Below, one piece after another: positions 7,773 through 17,282 of a DNA stretch of 64,000 nt (the first letter of the stretch is position 1; each line of letters begins with the position of its first letter). The DNA comes from Deltaproteobacteria bacterium (GTDB taxonomy: Bacteria; Myxococcota; Kuafuiibacteriia; Kuafuiibacteriales; Kuafuiibacteriaceae). Below the pieces are notes generated by a model. It was given only the letters and a program-made list of their open reading frames with translations, did not search any database and was not told where the DNA came from. The stretch covers positions 1,302,001 to 1,366,000 of the forward strand of contig JADJPE010000005.1 of the NCBI GenBank assembly GCA_016713425.1, given 5' to 3'. The translations under genes were made by a program, and so were the position numbers.

Positions 7773-8717
7773 ATGAAGAACGAAACGATTCGGAAGCTGC
7801 TGGCCATCAACGACACCTTCTACTCAAAACACGCGCTCGCCTTCGATCGCACGCGGCGAGCCCCATGGCCAGGGTTCGAGCGCGTCCTGGCAACGATCAA
7901 GAGCGAAACCGAAGCCAAAGCCGAAACCGAAGCCAAAGCCGAAACCGAAGCCAAAGCCGAAACCGAAGCCAAAGCCGAAGCCGAAACCACCGGGGAGAGG
8001 GATCCGAACGCGAAGCAGAGCATCGCCCCGACGCCGGTGCCACGGATACTCGACGTCGGCTGCGGCAACGGGCGCTTCGCGCACGCCGCCTTCGACCACT
8101 TCCCAGCGGCTCACTACCTTGGACTCGACGCCTCCGCTTCGCTTCTCTTGGCGGCCGAGGCGGCGTTGCAGGCGAAAGTCGCGGCGGGTCAGGCGATCCT
8201 GAAGCATGCGAACGTCGTCGACGCCTGCGCTTGGTCCACCGCCACCGGGAACGACTACTTCGACCTCATCGTCCTTTTCGGCCTTCTCCATCATATTCCG
8301 TCGTTCGCTGCCCGTTTGACTCTGATCGAGCGCGCAGCAGATCGCCTCGCACCTCGTGGTGTCCTCGCGCTTTCGTTTTGGGCGTTCGATGCACGACGGG
8401 CCGTCCCCCTGGCGGCCCTCGACGCGGCCCTCGACGCGGCCGCAAGCGACATTGACGCGAACGACTTGGAACCCGGCGATGTGCTTCTCCCATGGGATGT
8501 GGGAGGCGCCTATCGATACTGCCATCTCGCCGATGACCGAGAGATCGATCGAGTCGCGGACGCGCTCGTCACCTCACACAAGCTTCGAAGCCTCGACCGG
8601 TTTCGCTCCGACGGGCGCTCGGGCGACGCCAACACCTACTTGCTCTTCGCCAAGACACGGGACACGGGCCTAAGCGACCCCGACGAGACCGAGTCCATTG
8701 CCGGCTCGGTGCTCTAG
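7773..8717 (+). CDS. Class I SAM-dependent methyltransferase with internal repeat insert
   Basis: 314 residues from the ATG at 7773 (the frame is open further upstream, but that stretch overlaps the CBS gene). Motif I is ILDVGCGNGRFA near residue 92. An acidic motif II (LGLDAS) and FDLIVLFGLLHHI (motif IV with the conserved HH) follow. The order and the N-terminal NDTFYSKHALAFDRTRRAPWPGF resemble the Trm9/ALKBH8-like tRNA-wobble methyltransferase branch, but the substrate is inference. Between the N-terminal helix and motif I lies a (TEAKAE)n insert from an 18-bp repeat, unusual for an enzyme. Confidence 0.75.
   Translation: MKNETIRKLLAINDTFYSKHALAFDRTRRAPWPGFERVLATIKSETEAKAETEAKAETEAKAETEAKAEAETTGERDPNAKQSIAPTPVPRILDVGCGNGRFAHAAFDHFPAAHYLGLDASASLLLAAEAALQAKVAAGQAILKHANVVDACAWSTATGNDYFDLIVLFGLLHHIPSFAARLTLIERAADRLAPRGVLALSFWAFDARRAVPLAALDAALDAAASDIDANDLEPGDVLLPWDVGGAYRYCHLADDREIDRVADALVTSHKLRSLDRFRSDGRSGDANTYLLFAKTRDTGLSDPDETESIAGSVL
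7905..7988. repeat. 18-bp tandem repeats inside the methyltransferase gene
   Basis: More than four copies of GAAACCGAAGCCAAAGCC, nearly perfect, encoding (ETEAKA)n, a probable charged helix. Near-perfect identity suggests recent slippage. Confidence 0.8.
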
Positions 8718-8857
8718 TGTTTTCCTATCGGTCGTCTGTTTCGAAGCCCCGATTCTCTTAGCCCTTTTCACAAAGAGAACTCTCGCTGTACCGAAGCCAA
8801 GGCTTTCTCAAGGCTGAGTCAGCCAATGCGAGCGAAAGAAGAGAGTGGAGCGGGAAG

Positions 8858-11800
8858 ATGAAGGACAGTGAGACAGCGAGTTGGCGGCGAGGACGTGCAC
8901 CGTGGACCATAGAGGCGATGATGGCGGTCGTGCTTGGATCGAGCGTGGCGATCGGCTGTGGAAGAGATGTCGAGAGCAACGACGTTATCCAGCAGAAGGT
9001 GGTCGCGCCAGCGACCGCGACGTCGGTCGCTCATTCAGGCGCTGATATCGCACGCGTCGGCGTCGGCGTGGGCATCGTGCCCTCATCAGACACCGCGACG
9101 ACGCTGAAGGCGAAGGCGCATGCGGCAAACATTCGCGCGGCAGAACGAGTGTCAGAGCGAGTCTCAGAGCGAGTATCCTCGGTGCTTGGACGTCCGTCGT
9201 CACGCGCGACCGTCGTCGTCCATCTTCAAGGCGAGCCGCTCCAAAGCTACCAGAAGCTCGACGACGCAAAGCTGTTCGTCGAGGTCAAGGCCCTCGAGTC
9301 TCGCCAGGCGCGCTTCGTGACGCGCGTCGAGCGACAATGGCCCGGCGCGAGAGTCATCGCGCGCACGCGTCACCTCCTGAATGCAATCTTCGTCGAGATC
9401 GATCGCGATCAGATTCCTACGCTCGAGGCCGACCCCGATGCCGTGCGCGTTGTCGAGGTCAAGGACTATCAGATGTCCCTCTCCGAGACCGTACCGTATC
9501 TCGGCGGTACCGCCGCGCACGCCGCCGGCTTCGAAGGCGTTGGCATCCGGGTCGCCGTCATCGACAGCGGCATCGACTACCACCACGCTGCGCTCGGCGG
9601 CTCGGGTCTGGTCGAGGACTACGACGGCGACGATCCCACCATCGTCGAACCCGGAAGCTTTCCGACCGCAAAAGTGGTCGGCGGCACCGACTTCATCGGC
9701 AGTGAATGGCCGCGCGGTCCGCTCGCCCCCGATCCCGACCCGCTCGACGACGGTCCAGGTGGCGGCCACGGAACGCACGTGGCCGATATCATCGGTGGCA
9801 ACCTTGGCGTCGCACCCGGCGCTTCGCTCTACGCACTAAAGGTCTGTTCCTCGGTGGCCAGCTCATGCAGCGGCGTCGGCCTCGCGCAAGCGATGGAGTT
9901 CGCCGTCGATCCGGACGGCGACGGACGAACGAACGACCACGTCGACATCATCAACATGTCGCTCGGTTCGGACTATGGGCAACCCTTCGACGACGATCTC
10001 AGCCTCGCCGTCGAGCGCGCGAGCGCGCTCGGCGTCCTAACCGTGTCGTCGGCGGGCAACGGCTCCGATCGGCCATTCGTCGCCGGCACCCCCGCCGCAA
10101 CCCGAAGCGCGATCTCGGTCGCGCAAACGCAGGTCCCCTCCGCCCACTTGACGTTCATGACCGTCGACCTGCCCACCGACCGTGCCGGCGAGTATATGGC
10201 CGTCCCACAACGGTGGTCGGGAACGCTGGAGAGCACTTTGAGCGGTCCGGTACAATATGCCGACGGTGAAGGCGGCAACCTCAACGGTTGTGAACCCTTC
10301 GCGGAAGCATCCCTCGCCGGTCGAATCGTCTACGTCGACCGCGGTGCCTGCAACTTCAGCAACAAGATACGTCATATCGAAGAGGCGGGGGGCATACTCG
10401 GAATCATCGGCTTGGTCACCCCGGGCGAACCGTTCTTCGGCTCGTTCGGCGGCGGTGACGCGATCAGTATCCCCGGCTACATGATCAGTCAGGCCGACGC
10501 CGACATCCTACGCGGCGGAGACGCTGTGGTCACCTTCGACCCGAACAACATCAAGTCACTCGCAGGGTCGATGGTTTCGAGCTCGTCGCGCGGCCCTCGC
10601 AATTACGATGTCATGATCAAGCCAGACGTCGGTGCTCCTGGTGCATCCGTCTCCGCGCTCGTCGGCACCGGAGACAACACATCCGCCTTCGGCGGCACGT
10701 CGGGCGCATCTCCGATGGTCGCCGGTGCGGCCGCCGTGCTCCTCGAGGCGCGCATGCTCCAGCATCGCCGCCCTCTGCCTTTCGAGCTCAAAGCACTCCT
10801 CGCCAATACCGCCGAGGAAACGATCGCCAACGACCAGAGCGGTGTACCGGCCGCCGTGACGCGCGTCGGCAGCGGCGAGGTTCGCCTCGACCGCGCCATC
10901 GTCTCGCCCGTCGCAGCCTGGGACGACGAGAACGGCACACCGTCGCTGAGTTTTGGCTTCCACGATGTTTCGGATGACGTCCTCGTCCTTCGGAAGCGAG
11001 TCCGCGTTCGCAACTACACGGCGCGAACGCGCAATTTCGAGGTGCGGTGGTCCTACCGTCACCGAGAAGATGATATCGGCGCCGTCGTTCTTGATGTGCC
11101 GAGCACGATCCGCGTCGAGGCACAACGTGATGCGGTCTTCGAAGTCGCCCTCTCGATTCACGCGTCCGCGCTCCCAAGCAACGCGATGAGCTCGGGCGTG
11201 GAAGGTGCCAATCCAGCGAGCCTAACCTCGAACGAGTTCGACGGGGATATCTTTCTCGACGACGGACGCAGCCCGGTCCATCTTCCGTGGCACGTATTGC
11301 CACGCAAGTCGGCTTTCGTACGCACCAACCGCGATCGCATCGAGCTCGACACGGACGGTCAAGATCGCTTGACGCTCACCAACGCTGGCCAAGAGACGGC
11401 CCAGAACGAAGTCTTCAGCCTCGTCGGATTGAGCCCCAACCTCCCGGGTGGTGCTGCAGGCGCGCAAGAACCAACGCCCGACCTCCGTGCCTTCGGGGTT
11501 CGCACCGCGACGGTGGGCGAAGGCGTATGCGGTCCGTCGACGTCGTTCGTGTGGCGCTTCGCGTTCAACAGTTGGGAGCGGCAGACGCACCTCCTGCCTG
11601 TGAATTTTGGCGTGCGCCTCGACATCGACGGCGACGGAACCAACGACTTCATCGTGCGAAGCGCAGATCTCTCGGACCTCAACGGAAGCAGCACCGACGG
11701 CCGACAGATCACGCTCGTCGAAGATCTCGCCCAAGATGAAACCGTACGCGCGGGCTATGTGGAGCATGCGATGAACACCGCGAACACGATCCTCCAGATC

Positions 11801-12142
11801 TGCGCCGAGCAGGTTGGACTCTCACAGGCCGACCTGGGTCTCACCCACATCAAGGCCACCGTGACCGCAACCGACACGATCTCTGGAGGCCCCGGCGACC
11901 GGATAGCCAACCTCACGCTGATCCCCGGTGGCGAGGAATTCGTAGGCAACGTCGACGATATTCCCGCCGGCTCATCGGGGACTCTGCAGATTCAAGATCT
12001 AGGTCCTCTCCTCGGCACAACGCCCGAGCTCGGCATCATGGTCGTGACCAATTCGGACCGCGGCGAAGGCCTTCGGGGTGGCGCAACTCAAGACACAGAG
12101 ACGCTCCTCCTGCTCCTGCCAAACGTCTTCTTGCCCGAGTAA
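8858..12142 (+). CDS. Large secreted subtilisin-like (S8) serine protease with PA domain
   Basis: 1094 residues. GGAG lies eight bases before the ATG. A signal-like helix ends in AIGC (possible lipobox). Residues about 115-205 form an I9-type propeptide. The catalytic triad is visible: D236 (VAVIDSGID), H304 (GGGHGTHVA) and S615 (GGTSGASPMVAG), with oxyanion N401 (SSAGNGS). A protease-associated (PA) insert sits between N401 and the serine (about residues 470-550). About 400 C-terminal residues are beta-rich Fn3/Ig-like and may be processed. Residues 97-108 carry a small SERV repeat. Probably an exported digestive or surface protease. It stands alone on its strand. Confidence 0.9.
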   Translation: MKDSETASWRRGRAPWTIEAMMAVVLGSSVAIGCGRDVESNDVIQQKVVAPATATSVAHSGADIARVGVGVGIVPSSDTATTLKAKAHAANIRAAERVSERVSERVSSVLGRPSSRATVVVHLQGEPLQSYQKLDDAKLFVEVKALESRQARFVTRVERQWPGARVIARTRHLLNAIFVEIDRDQIPTLEADPDAVRVVEVKDYQMSLSETVPYLGGTAAHAAGFEGVGIRVAVIDSGIDYHHAALGGSGLVEDYDGDDPTIVEPGSFPTAKVVGGTDFIGSEWPRGPLAPDPDPLDDGPGGGHGTHVADIIGGNLGVAPGASLYALKVCSSVASSCSGVGLAQAMEFAVDPDGDGRTNDHVDIINMSLGSDYGQPFDDDLSLAVERASALGVLTVSSAGNGSDRPFVAGTPAATRSAISVAQTQVPSAHLTFMTVDLPTDRAGEYMAVPQRWSGTLESTLSGPVQYADGEGGNLNGCEPFAEASLAGRIVYVDRGACNFSNKIRHIEEAGGILGIIGLVTPGEPFFGSFGGGDAISIPGYMISQADADILRGGDAVVTFDPNNIKSLAGSMVSSSSRGPRNYDVMIKPDVGAPGASVSALVGTGDNTSAFGGTSGASPMVAGAAAVLLEARMLQHRRPLPFELKALLANTAEETIANDQSGVPAAVTRVGSGEVRLDRAIVSPVAAWDDENGTPSLSFGFHDVSDDVLVLRKRVRVRNYTARTRNFEVRWSYRHREDDIGAVVLDVPSTIRVEAQRDAVFEVALSIHASALPSNAMSSGVEGANPASLTSNEFDGDIFLDDGRSPVHLPWHVLPRKSAFVRTNRDRIELDTDGQDRLTLTNAGQETAQNEVFSLVGLSPNLPGGAAGAQEPTPDLRAFGVRTATVGEGVCGPSTSFVWRFAFNSWERQTHLLPVNFGVRLDIDGDGTNDFIVRSADLSDLNGSSTDGRQITLVEDLAQDETVRAGYVEHAMNTANTILQICAEQVGLSQADLGLTHIKATVTATDTISGGPGDRIANLTLIPGGEEFVGNVDDIPAGSSGTLQIQDLGPLLGTTPELGIMVVTNSDRGEGLRGGATQDTETLLLLLPNVFLPE

Positions 12143-12173
12143 GGTTCGGCCACGCTCCTACCTAGATCGGGCC

Positions 12174-12404
12174 CTAAGCAAACGTATTGATCAACCGTCC
12201 TCGAACCCCTTCCGGAGGCCGCACCGGGGACGACGGCGCAACCGCATCAGAATTCGGCGTCGACTGCACCGCCGCCGCAGCGACCGAAGGCGTGGCACTC
12301 ACCTCCGGCGTGGGTGCTTCCTTCTTCGGCTGCGTCCGCGCGCGCTGCGTCAAGCTGGTCGCCACGCTGTCGCTGCAGTCACCTCCGACAATATTGAGTC
12401 CCAT
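12174..12404 (-). CDS. Small unknown protein, 76 aa
   Basis: The ATG is preceded by GGAGGG with a seven-base spacer, one of the best ribosome-binding sites in the window, which is the main reason to accept it. The protein has no signal peptide. It is Ala/Pro/Ser/Thr-rich with a charged patch (RARTQPKKE) and a C-terminal RGRLINTFA. No family was recognised. Its TAG stop lies inside the 13-mer shared with the OmpA gene end. It is convergent with the S8 protease and divergent from the PilZ gene; 12405-12680 holds no gene and should contain both promoters. Confidence 0.6.
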   Translation of the reverse strand: MGLNIVGGDCSDSVATSLTQRARTQPKKEAPTPEVSATPSVAAAAVQSTPNSDAVAPSSPVRPPEGVRGRLINTFA

Positions 12405-12680
12405 CGTGTTTCCCTCCTCGAGCTGTGAACAATCATGGTCCGCGAGGGCGCATGGCCCCGTCTACCCCAACCGGTGATGCCGCGGCGGCGAAAGGCCGAT
12501 GCCATGTAGGCCGACCTCATCGTAAGACGCCGGGCTGCAACCAACACAACACCCGACCCCCGATTCTGATTGGCTCGGCCGGGCAGGTGCGCGCATCCGC
12601 GTCGGCTACGACCTGGCCAGAAGGCTGTGTGGTGACCGCTCATATCGTACGCTCACGGTGTCTCGCTACGCTCCCGGAGA

Positions 12681-14216
12681 ATGGCCTCGGGTGAGTCAGA
12701 GCAGCCCGCAGTCAAGCATCGAGCCCTCCAGATGGCGCAGAACAAGCTGCGCGCACTCGAGCTTCCGACCTACGTCAATCGCGAGCAGGTTCTCTTCGGT
12801 CGTCTGCGTCTCGAGCTCGGACCACACGCGCGGGTCACCGGTCTGAAGTCGCTTGACGAGCTCCACACATTCGCAGTCCTCGGGCACGACCGCCTGTGTT
12901 TCATCCCGCCTTCGCCCGTCCGTTTCTGCGGTCCGATCGCCTTCTTCGACGTCGTTCGCACCGCAGATCTTGCGACCCGCGTCGCTGCACATTGGCGCGC
13001 CCTCATCGAGCGAACGAGCGCTGCCCTAGGTCGCGCCCAGCACTACTACCCAAACGCGCGCCTCGATCCCGACACTTGGACCCTCAACACCGTCGTCAAA
13101 ACAGCGGGCGGAGAATCGAAGCTTCGGATTCAAGTCCGCGAACAACGGGTGGGTATCCAACTCGCCTCGCTCGATGGCGTCGCATGGGATGCAACCACCC
13201 TCGGTACGCTCAGCACCTGGCTGGACGAAGACCCAGTCCTGCATGACGCGGGCATCACCGAGCAATTCCTGGCGGACGCCCGCAAGAAACGACGTGACGC
13301 GCAGGTAACAGAAAACGAGTCGACCGAGATAGATCTTCGCAAGTTTGGCCTGGAAGAACTCCAGTCCGAGGCATTCAAAGAAACGCTTCCGCCCTTGGCG
13401 CCCCCGCCAGCCCTGCGTCATTTTGCGACGACACCGCCGAACATCGAGATGCCTACCGGGCCTCTCCCACCGGCAGCGAATCCGACCCGTCCCGAGAGAA
13501 TTCGTGGCGAAGCGACGACCGAAACGAGTGTCCCCGGCGTCGAACCACTGGTCGGCTTGATTCCCGAGCTGACGCCCGAGGAGTCGTCGGATGTCATTCT
13601 CCAGCTTGGTACGCAGGACTTCGTCAACGATGCGACCGTCGCCCCGCCCGTGGTGCGCCTGCCTCGACTCCGGGTCGAATCACTCGTCGCGACCATCGCG
13701 GTCGGTCAGCAAATTCAGAGTCGAGTGCCCATCGTAGACATCACCCTCGAAGGCATCTTCCTCAGCTTCGCGACCGACGCGCTCCCGCCCGTCGGCCTCG
13801 AAATGCGCATTCTCTCACCGACCGGCCACAGCGTATCGGGACGCGTCGTGCACACCAGAAACGGTACCGAAGGCACCCTGCTCAAGACGGGAAGCGGCGC
13901 CGGCGTTCAACTCAACATCGGCCCCGCCCTCGCGCGCCGCCGGGCAACCGAACACCTCGAGTCCACGCCCACCCGCAAATGCTGGCTCATCATGGTCGAC
14001 AGCGATCTCGAACGCGCCTCCGCCCTCGCTTCGCTCGCAAGAAGTGGCGTCCACACGATCCACGTGGCGCACGATGTGCTCGAAGCCGTCTGCTTCCTCC
14101 ATGAATCCCACATCAACGCGCTCATGATCGGTAACACCTTCGCTGGTGCCTCATGGGAAGAAGTCACAGAGTCATTGGCCATCGACCGACACAACATCGA
14201 AATTGTCGTACGGTAG
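12681..14216 (+). CDS. PilZ-like domain fused to a degenerate receiver domain
   Basis: 511 residues. GGAGA lies directly upstream of the ATG. Residues 1-200 are an unrecognised alpha/beta domain, and 200-320 a Pro/acidic linker. Residues about 335-420 have a PilZ-like pattern (RLPRLRVES...VDITLEGIFLSF...GRVVHT), but the RxxxR and DxSxxG c-di-GMP motifs are degenerate (DITLEG). Residues 428-510 look like a receiver fold (KCWLIMVDSD...INALMIGNTFAG) in which the phospho-acceptor Asp is replaced. Probably a cytoplasmic signalling adaptor. Convergent with the DUF4214 gene, leaving only 11 bases. Confidence 0.6.
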   Translation: MASGESEQPAVKHRALQMAQNKLRALELPTYVNREQVLFGRLRLELGPHARVTGLKSLDELHTFAVLGHDRLCFIPPSPVRFCGPIAFFDVVRTADLATRVAAHWRALIERTSAALGRAQHYYPNARLDPDTWTLNTVVKTAGGESKLRIQVREQRVGIQLASLDGVAWDATTLGTLSTWLDEDPVLHDAGITEQFLADARKKRRDAQVTENESTEIDLRKFGLEELQSEAFKETLPPLAPPPALRHFATTPPNIEMPTGPLPPAANPTRPERIRGEATTETSVPGVEPLVGLIPELTPEESSDVILQLGTQDFVNDATVAPPVVRLPRLRVESLVATIAVGQQIQSRVPIVDITLEGIFLSFATDALPPVGLEMRILSPTGHSVSGRVVHTRNGTEGTLLKTGSGAGVQLNIGPALARRRATEHLESTPTRKCWLIMVDSDLERASALASLARSGVHTIHVAHDVLEAVCFLHESHINALMIGNTFAGASWEEVTESLAIDRHNIEIVVR

Positions 14217-14227
14217 GTCGGCGCTCT

Positions 14228-16282
14228 TCAGTGAATGGCTTTGACCAAATCGAGGTCTTCGACTCGCGTCTTGTACTCCGCCGTATACATGAAATCTGAG
14301 GCGACGCTGTAGATCGTCTTCGACCCAGCTCTGATCTGACCAGCCCAGTACGTCGTATTCGTTGGCTCACGCCCAAGAACGCCTCGGTAGAGTCCGTCGA
14401 CGAGGTACTCTGGCGTATGCGTCGCCACGATGGTCGCATACTCCTGCGTGTTCATGAACTGCTGAACGACTTGGCTCGGCGTCCAACTCGACTCGATTTG
14501 ATTCGACCAGTACGTCACGCGCTCCGACGTAGGCGTACGCAGGAGCAAGTATGTGTAGAGACCACGAACGTAGTCTTCGATCATGCCTCGGCGCGACAGG
14601 CCAAGCGCGCGTCCGTTCACGGAAAGGTCACCGCAGTCTCGCGCTCGGTAGGCTGGAATCGCGGATTCGGTGCGTGCAGCGGCGCTGTCGCTGGGGCAGT
14701 ATTTGAGGCGTGCCATCTGCTCGCTATTGTTCTGCGATCGAACGCTGAACATGTAGTTCTGGTCGACGTCGATCATCGCCGGGAAATAGACGGGCACGGA
14801 CCCATTCGCGCTCAGATGAATCGCCGTCTTCTGAGCGTACTCGACGAATCGCCGCCTTTGGGTGTCTTTAGCCGCAATGAACTGCATCGTCGTCGGGAGT
14901 GAGTTCCGAACGGATGCAAGACAGCCGTTCGTCAGGCCGCTCGTATTCGGCGAGTAGACGTATTGCTGTTGATGGCCGTAAGAGGTCGGGTTGCCGCAGT
15001 AGTGTGCACCGTCGAGCTCCAGGAAAAGTGGTAGACCCGCCGGATTGTAGGAGATGCGGTTGTAGTGACCGTGTCCCCACACGTTATAGATGCGGTTCCT
15101 CTGTGCACCCGTCGAGATCATGCACAAATCGTCGCCAAGGGATGTCGAGTATCCGACCTTGTTGACGTCCTTCTGATTGATGCACGGAAGGCCACTTGAC
15201 TCGACCGCAATACCATTGCGAACGCTGTACCGGTCTGTGTCGACGACGGCCTTGATAAAGTCGATATGCGGCTTCATCCATCCGGAAAGGGTCGTCTCCG
15301 AACCGATGTAGAGGCTTGGTCGAACGCGGCGGAGTGCCTTTGCAAAATCAGTGATCGCAGCAACCTTCATCGTCCTGAGATCCGTCATGGTGATATGGAT
15401 ACTCTTCGCGCCGGCATCGATGCCACGGGTTGCGAGCCACAACTGCCAAAGGATTCCCATTTCCTTCTCGAGGCTTGGCACGCTGTTCCGCCCGGATGGC
15501 GCCGCATACCAGCGCTGATCTCCATTTGCTGGGTCTCGGATCGCTTCATAGCTGAAAGCAAGGGAGGTTTGAGTGCCCGCCGCGATGCGGTCGATGGTGG
15601 CGAACCCTCGACCAGCGTACCCTGACGCTGCCTTTCGAAGAGATGCATTGACGTTGATCGTGATCTGACTCGCTTCATCGAGCACGATTTCCGGCACGAC
15701 AAACTCGACCGTCGAAGACGAAGCAGCCGACACCGAAGCCAGATTGCTGAACTTCGAATCGAGCGCTTGCGTGTACGTCATCTTCGTACCGTTCGCGTTT
15801 CTTGGTCGGTCATCCTTCTGCATCGGCGGGATCCATGCGAAGACGGCCCAACGGATGTACCGACAACCGAGCTGGTACATGGATGATATCTGGTTGGCTT
15901 CGCAGTTGTGGCAATAGCAGGAACGCCGGAAAAGCGCATCGCGGTTCGCTTCAAAACGGACGCGCTCGGCACTTGCGAGGAACTCGCGCTCGATGGTCTC
16001 GACAGAGGTGCCAGCCACCAAACGCGACGCGACGCTCGAGACCTCAGTGGTGCCGCCTTCCCGGCGGAGCGCCCCGCGATAAATGTCCTTGGCTAATTCA
16101 CTGGCGCTCGTGGTCGTGAGGAGGTCTTCGCTGCTCGCTTCGTCGGCGTCGTCATAGGGCGGGTCCGCGCCGCAGCCCAAGAAAGACGCTGAGGCAAGGA
16201 CGATGACCATAGAACAAGAAAGGAATACCGGTCGGGCGGAAAGACAGAGTAGAGAAAATGTGTTTGATGTTGGGTGCAGCAT
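14228..16282 (-). CDS. Lipoprotein with DUF4214 repeats at both ends
   Basis: 684 residues from the ATG at 16282, which has GAGAGG eight bases upstream (a TTG at 16300 would add six residues). The lipobox is FLGC. One DUF4214-like unit follows the signal (ELAKDIYRGALRREG...) and two are at the C terminus (YVRGLYTYLLLRTP and LVDGLYRGVLGREPTNTTYW). The roughly 450-residue middle has a Cys-rich CYCHNC motif near residue 125 and a TIM-barrel-like pattern of strands, possibly glycoside-hydrolase-like, not assigned. DUF4214 is common in secreted and S-layer-type proteins. Transcribed alone. Confidence 0.6.
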   Translation of the reverse strand: MLHPTSNTFSLLCLSARPVFLSCSMVIVLASASFLGCGADPPYDDADEASSEDLLTTTSASELAKDIYRGALRREGGTTEVSSVASRLVAGTSVETIEREFLASAERVRFEANRDALFRRSCYCHNCEANQISSMYQLGCRYIRWAVFAWIPPMQKDDRPRNANGTKMTYTQALDSKFSNLASVSAASSSTVEFVVPEIVLDEASQITINVNASLRKAASGYAGRGFATIDRIAAGTQTSLAFSYEAIRDPANGDQRWYAAPSGRNSVPSLEKEMGILWQLWLATRGIDAGAKSIHITMTDLRTMKVAAITDFAKALRRVRPSLYIGSETTLSGWMKPHIDFIKAVVDTDRYSVRNGIAVESSGLPCINQKDVNKVGYSTSLGDDLCMISTGAQRNRIYNVWGHGHYNRISYNPAGLPLFLELDGAHYCGNPTSYGHQQQYVYSPNTSGLTNGCLASVRNSLPTTMQFIAAKDTQRRRFVEYAQKTAIHLSANGSVPVYFPAMIDVDQNYMFSVRSQNNSEQMARLKYCPSDSAAARTESAIPAYRARDCGDLSVNGRALGLSRRGMIEDYVRGLYTYLLLRTPTSERVTYWSNQIESSWTPSQVVQQFMNTQEYATIVATHTPEYLVDGLYRGVLGREPTNTTYWAGQIRAGSKTIYSVASDFMYTAEYKTRVEDLDLVKAIH

Positions 16283-16471
16283 GAGTCCGGCCTCTCGCAA
16301 GGCCTGTGCCGCCCCAAAGCGGTGAACGGCCTAAGCTCCAAAGCACCCAAGCACCGAGGATCTGTCGCCGGGAGCGTACGGACCCCACGAACCGCCCGAT
16401 ATCCAGAAGTGTCAGCGCACATGAACGCGTTTGTTTGACGAATTGCTGCGCGTCTTTAAGAGTGAGCCCCG

Positions 16472-16639
16472 ATGAATCTGCTGCGGATAATCCTCTCCAT
16501 CCTTCTTCCCCCGCTCGGCGTGTTCCTACGGGTCGGTATCGGCGGCGCCTTCTGGTTGAACATCTTGCTTACGCTCCTGGGCTATATTCCCGGCTTGGTG
16601 CACGCGATCTGGGTCATTGCGCGTCGAGCCGAGAAATGA
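16472..16639 (+). CDS. YqaE/Pmp3-family small membrane protein
   Basis: 55 residues, two transmembrane helices, beginning MNLLRIILSILLPPLGVFL and ending in a basic tail (ARRAEK). The PPLGVFL turn, the LNILLTLLGYIPG second helix and the HAIW motif are hallmarks of the Pmp3/YqaE family (about 52 residues), implicated in membrane-potential and salt/cold stress. It is followed by a second small membrane-protein gene 82 bases downstream. No clear ribosome-binding site. Confidence 0.85.
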   Translation: MNLLRIILSILLPPLGVFLRVGIGGAFWLNILLTLLGYIPGLVHAIWVIARRAEK

Positions 16640-16721
16640 AGTTGGATGGCGTCTTCTCTCACACATCGGCTCACCCACCGACTGCCTACCCGACACCACT
16701 CCTCAAGGAAGCTGCCATTCG

Positions 16722-17057
16722 ATGAAGACTGCGCTCATCAAGTTCACGGCCGCGACAATGACGCTCTGGGCGCTCTTCGTCCTCCTCAATGGTTTGATGG
16801 CCTTTGAGGTTTCGACTGCACTGGGAGTCGGACTCTGGGTTTACGGGCTCATCCTTGGGGGCGCAAGCGTGGCCCTTTGGAGACAACATCGCTGGGCCCG
16901 CCTCGTCGCAGGTGCACTCATCGGACTGCTCTTCTTGGGCGCCCTGATCCTCGCCATAGCCTTCGAGGATGTCCGCTCGGTGGCCGCGATCTACGCCGCC
17001 ATCGGGGCGAGTCAGGCCATTCTCCTCTACGTGGCGAGCCGCCCGGCCAAAACGTAG
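16722..17057 (+). CDS. Small membrane protein, unknown
   Basis: 111 residues from the ATG at 16722 with AAGGA upstream at long spacing. Three to four hydrophobic helices fill the protein: residues 5-30, 34-52, 60-80 and 85-105. A basic loop (WRQHRWAR) lies between helices 2 and 3. No family motif was recognised; it resembles generic DUF-type four-helix membrane proteins. Its position suggests co-transcription with the YqaE-like gene. Confidence 0.6.
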   Translation: MKTALIKFTAATMTLWALFVLLNGLMAFEVSTALGVGLWVYGLILGGASVALWRQHRWARLVAGALIGLLFLGALILAIAFEDVRSVAAIYAAIGASQAILLYVASRPAKT

Positions 17058-17282
17058 CGAACCGGCGCGGGCACGCCGGCGGGTACGTACGCCTCGTCTT
17101 TGCCAAGTTCTTGCCTCGGATTCCACCGCTCAGTTCGTCGACCCGCGCTCCCTCCGCGCAGCGTTCGCTGCACGCGACACGAGATCGCACGTGATCAGCG
17201 ATGGGTCGATCCCCCCATGCCAGGGATCGATATCACTGGGCGTTCAAGCGGATCGGTGTTCTAGACGCCAGATCTTTCGCTA

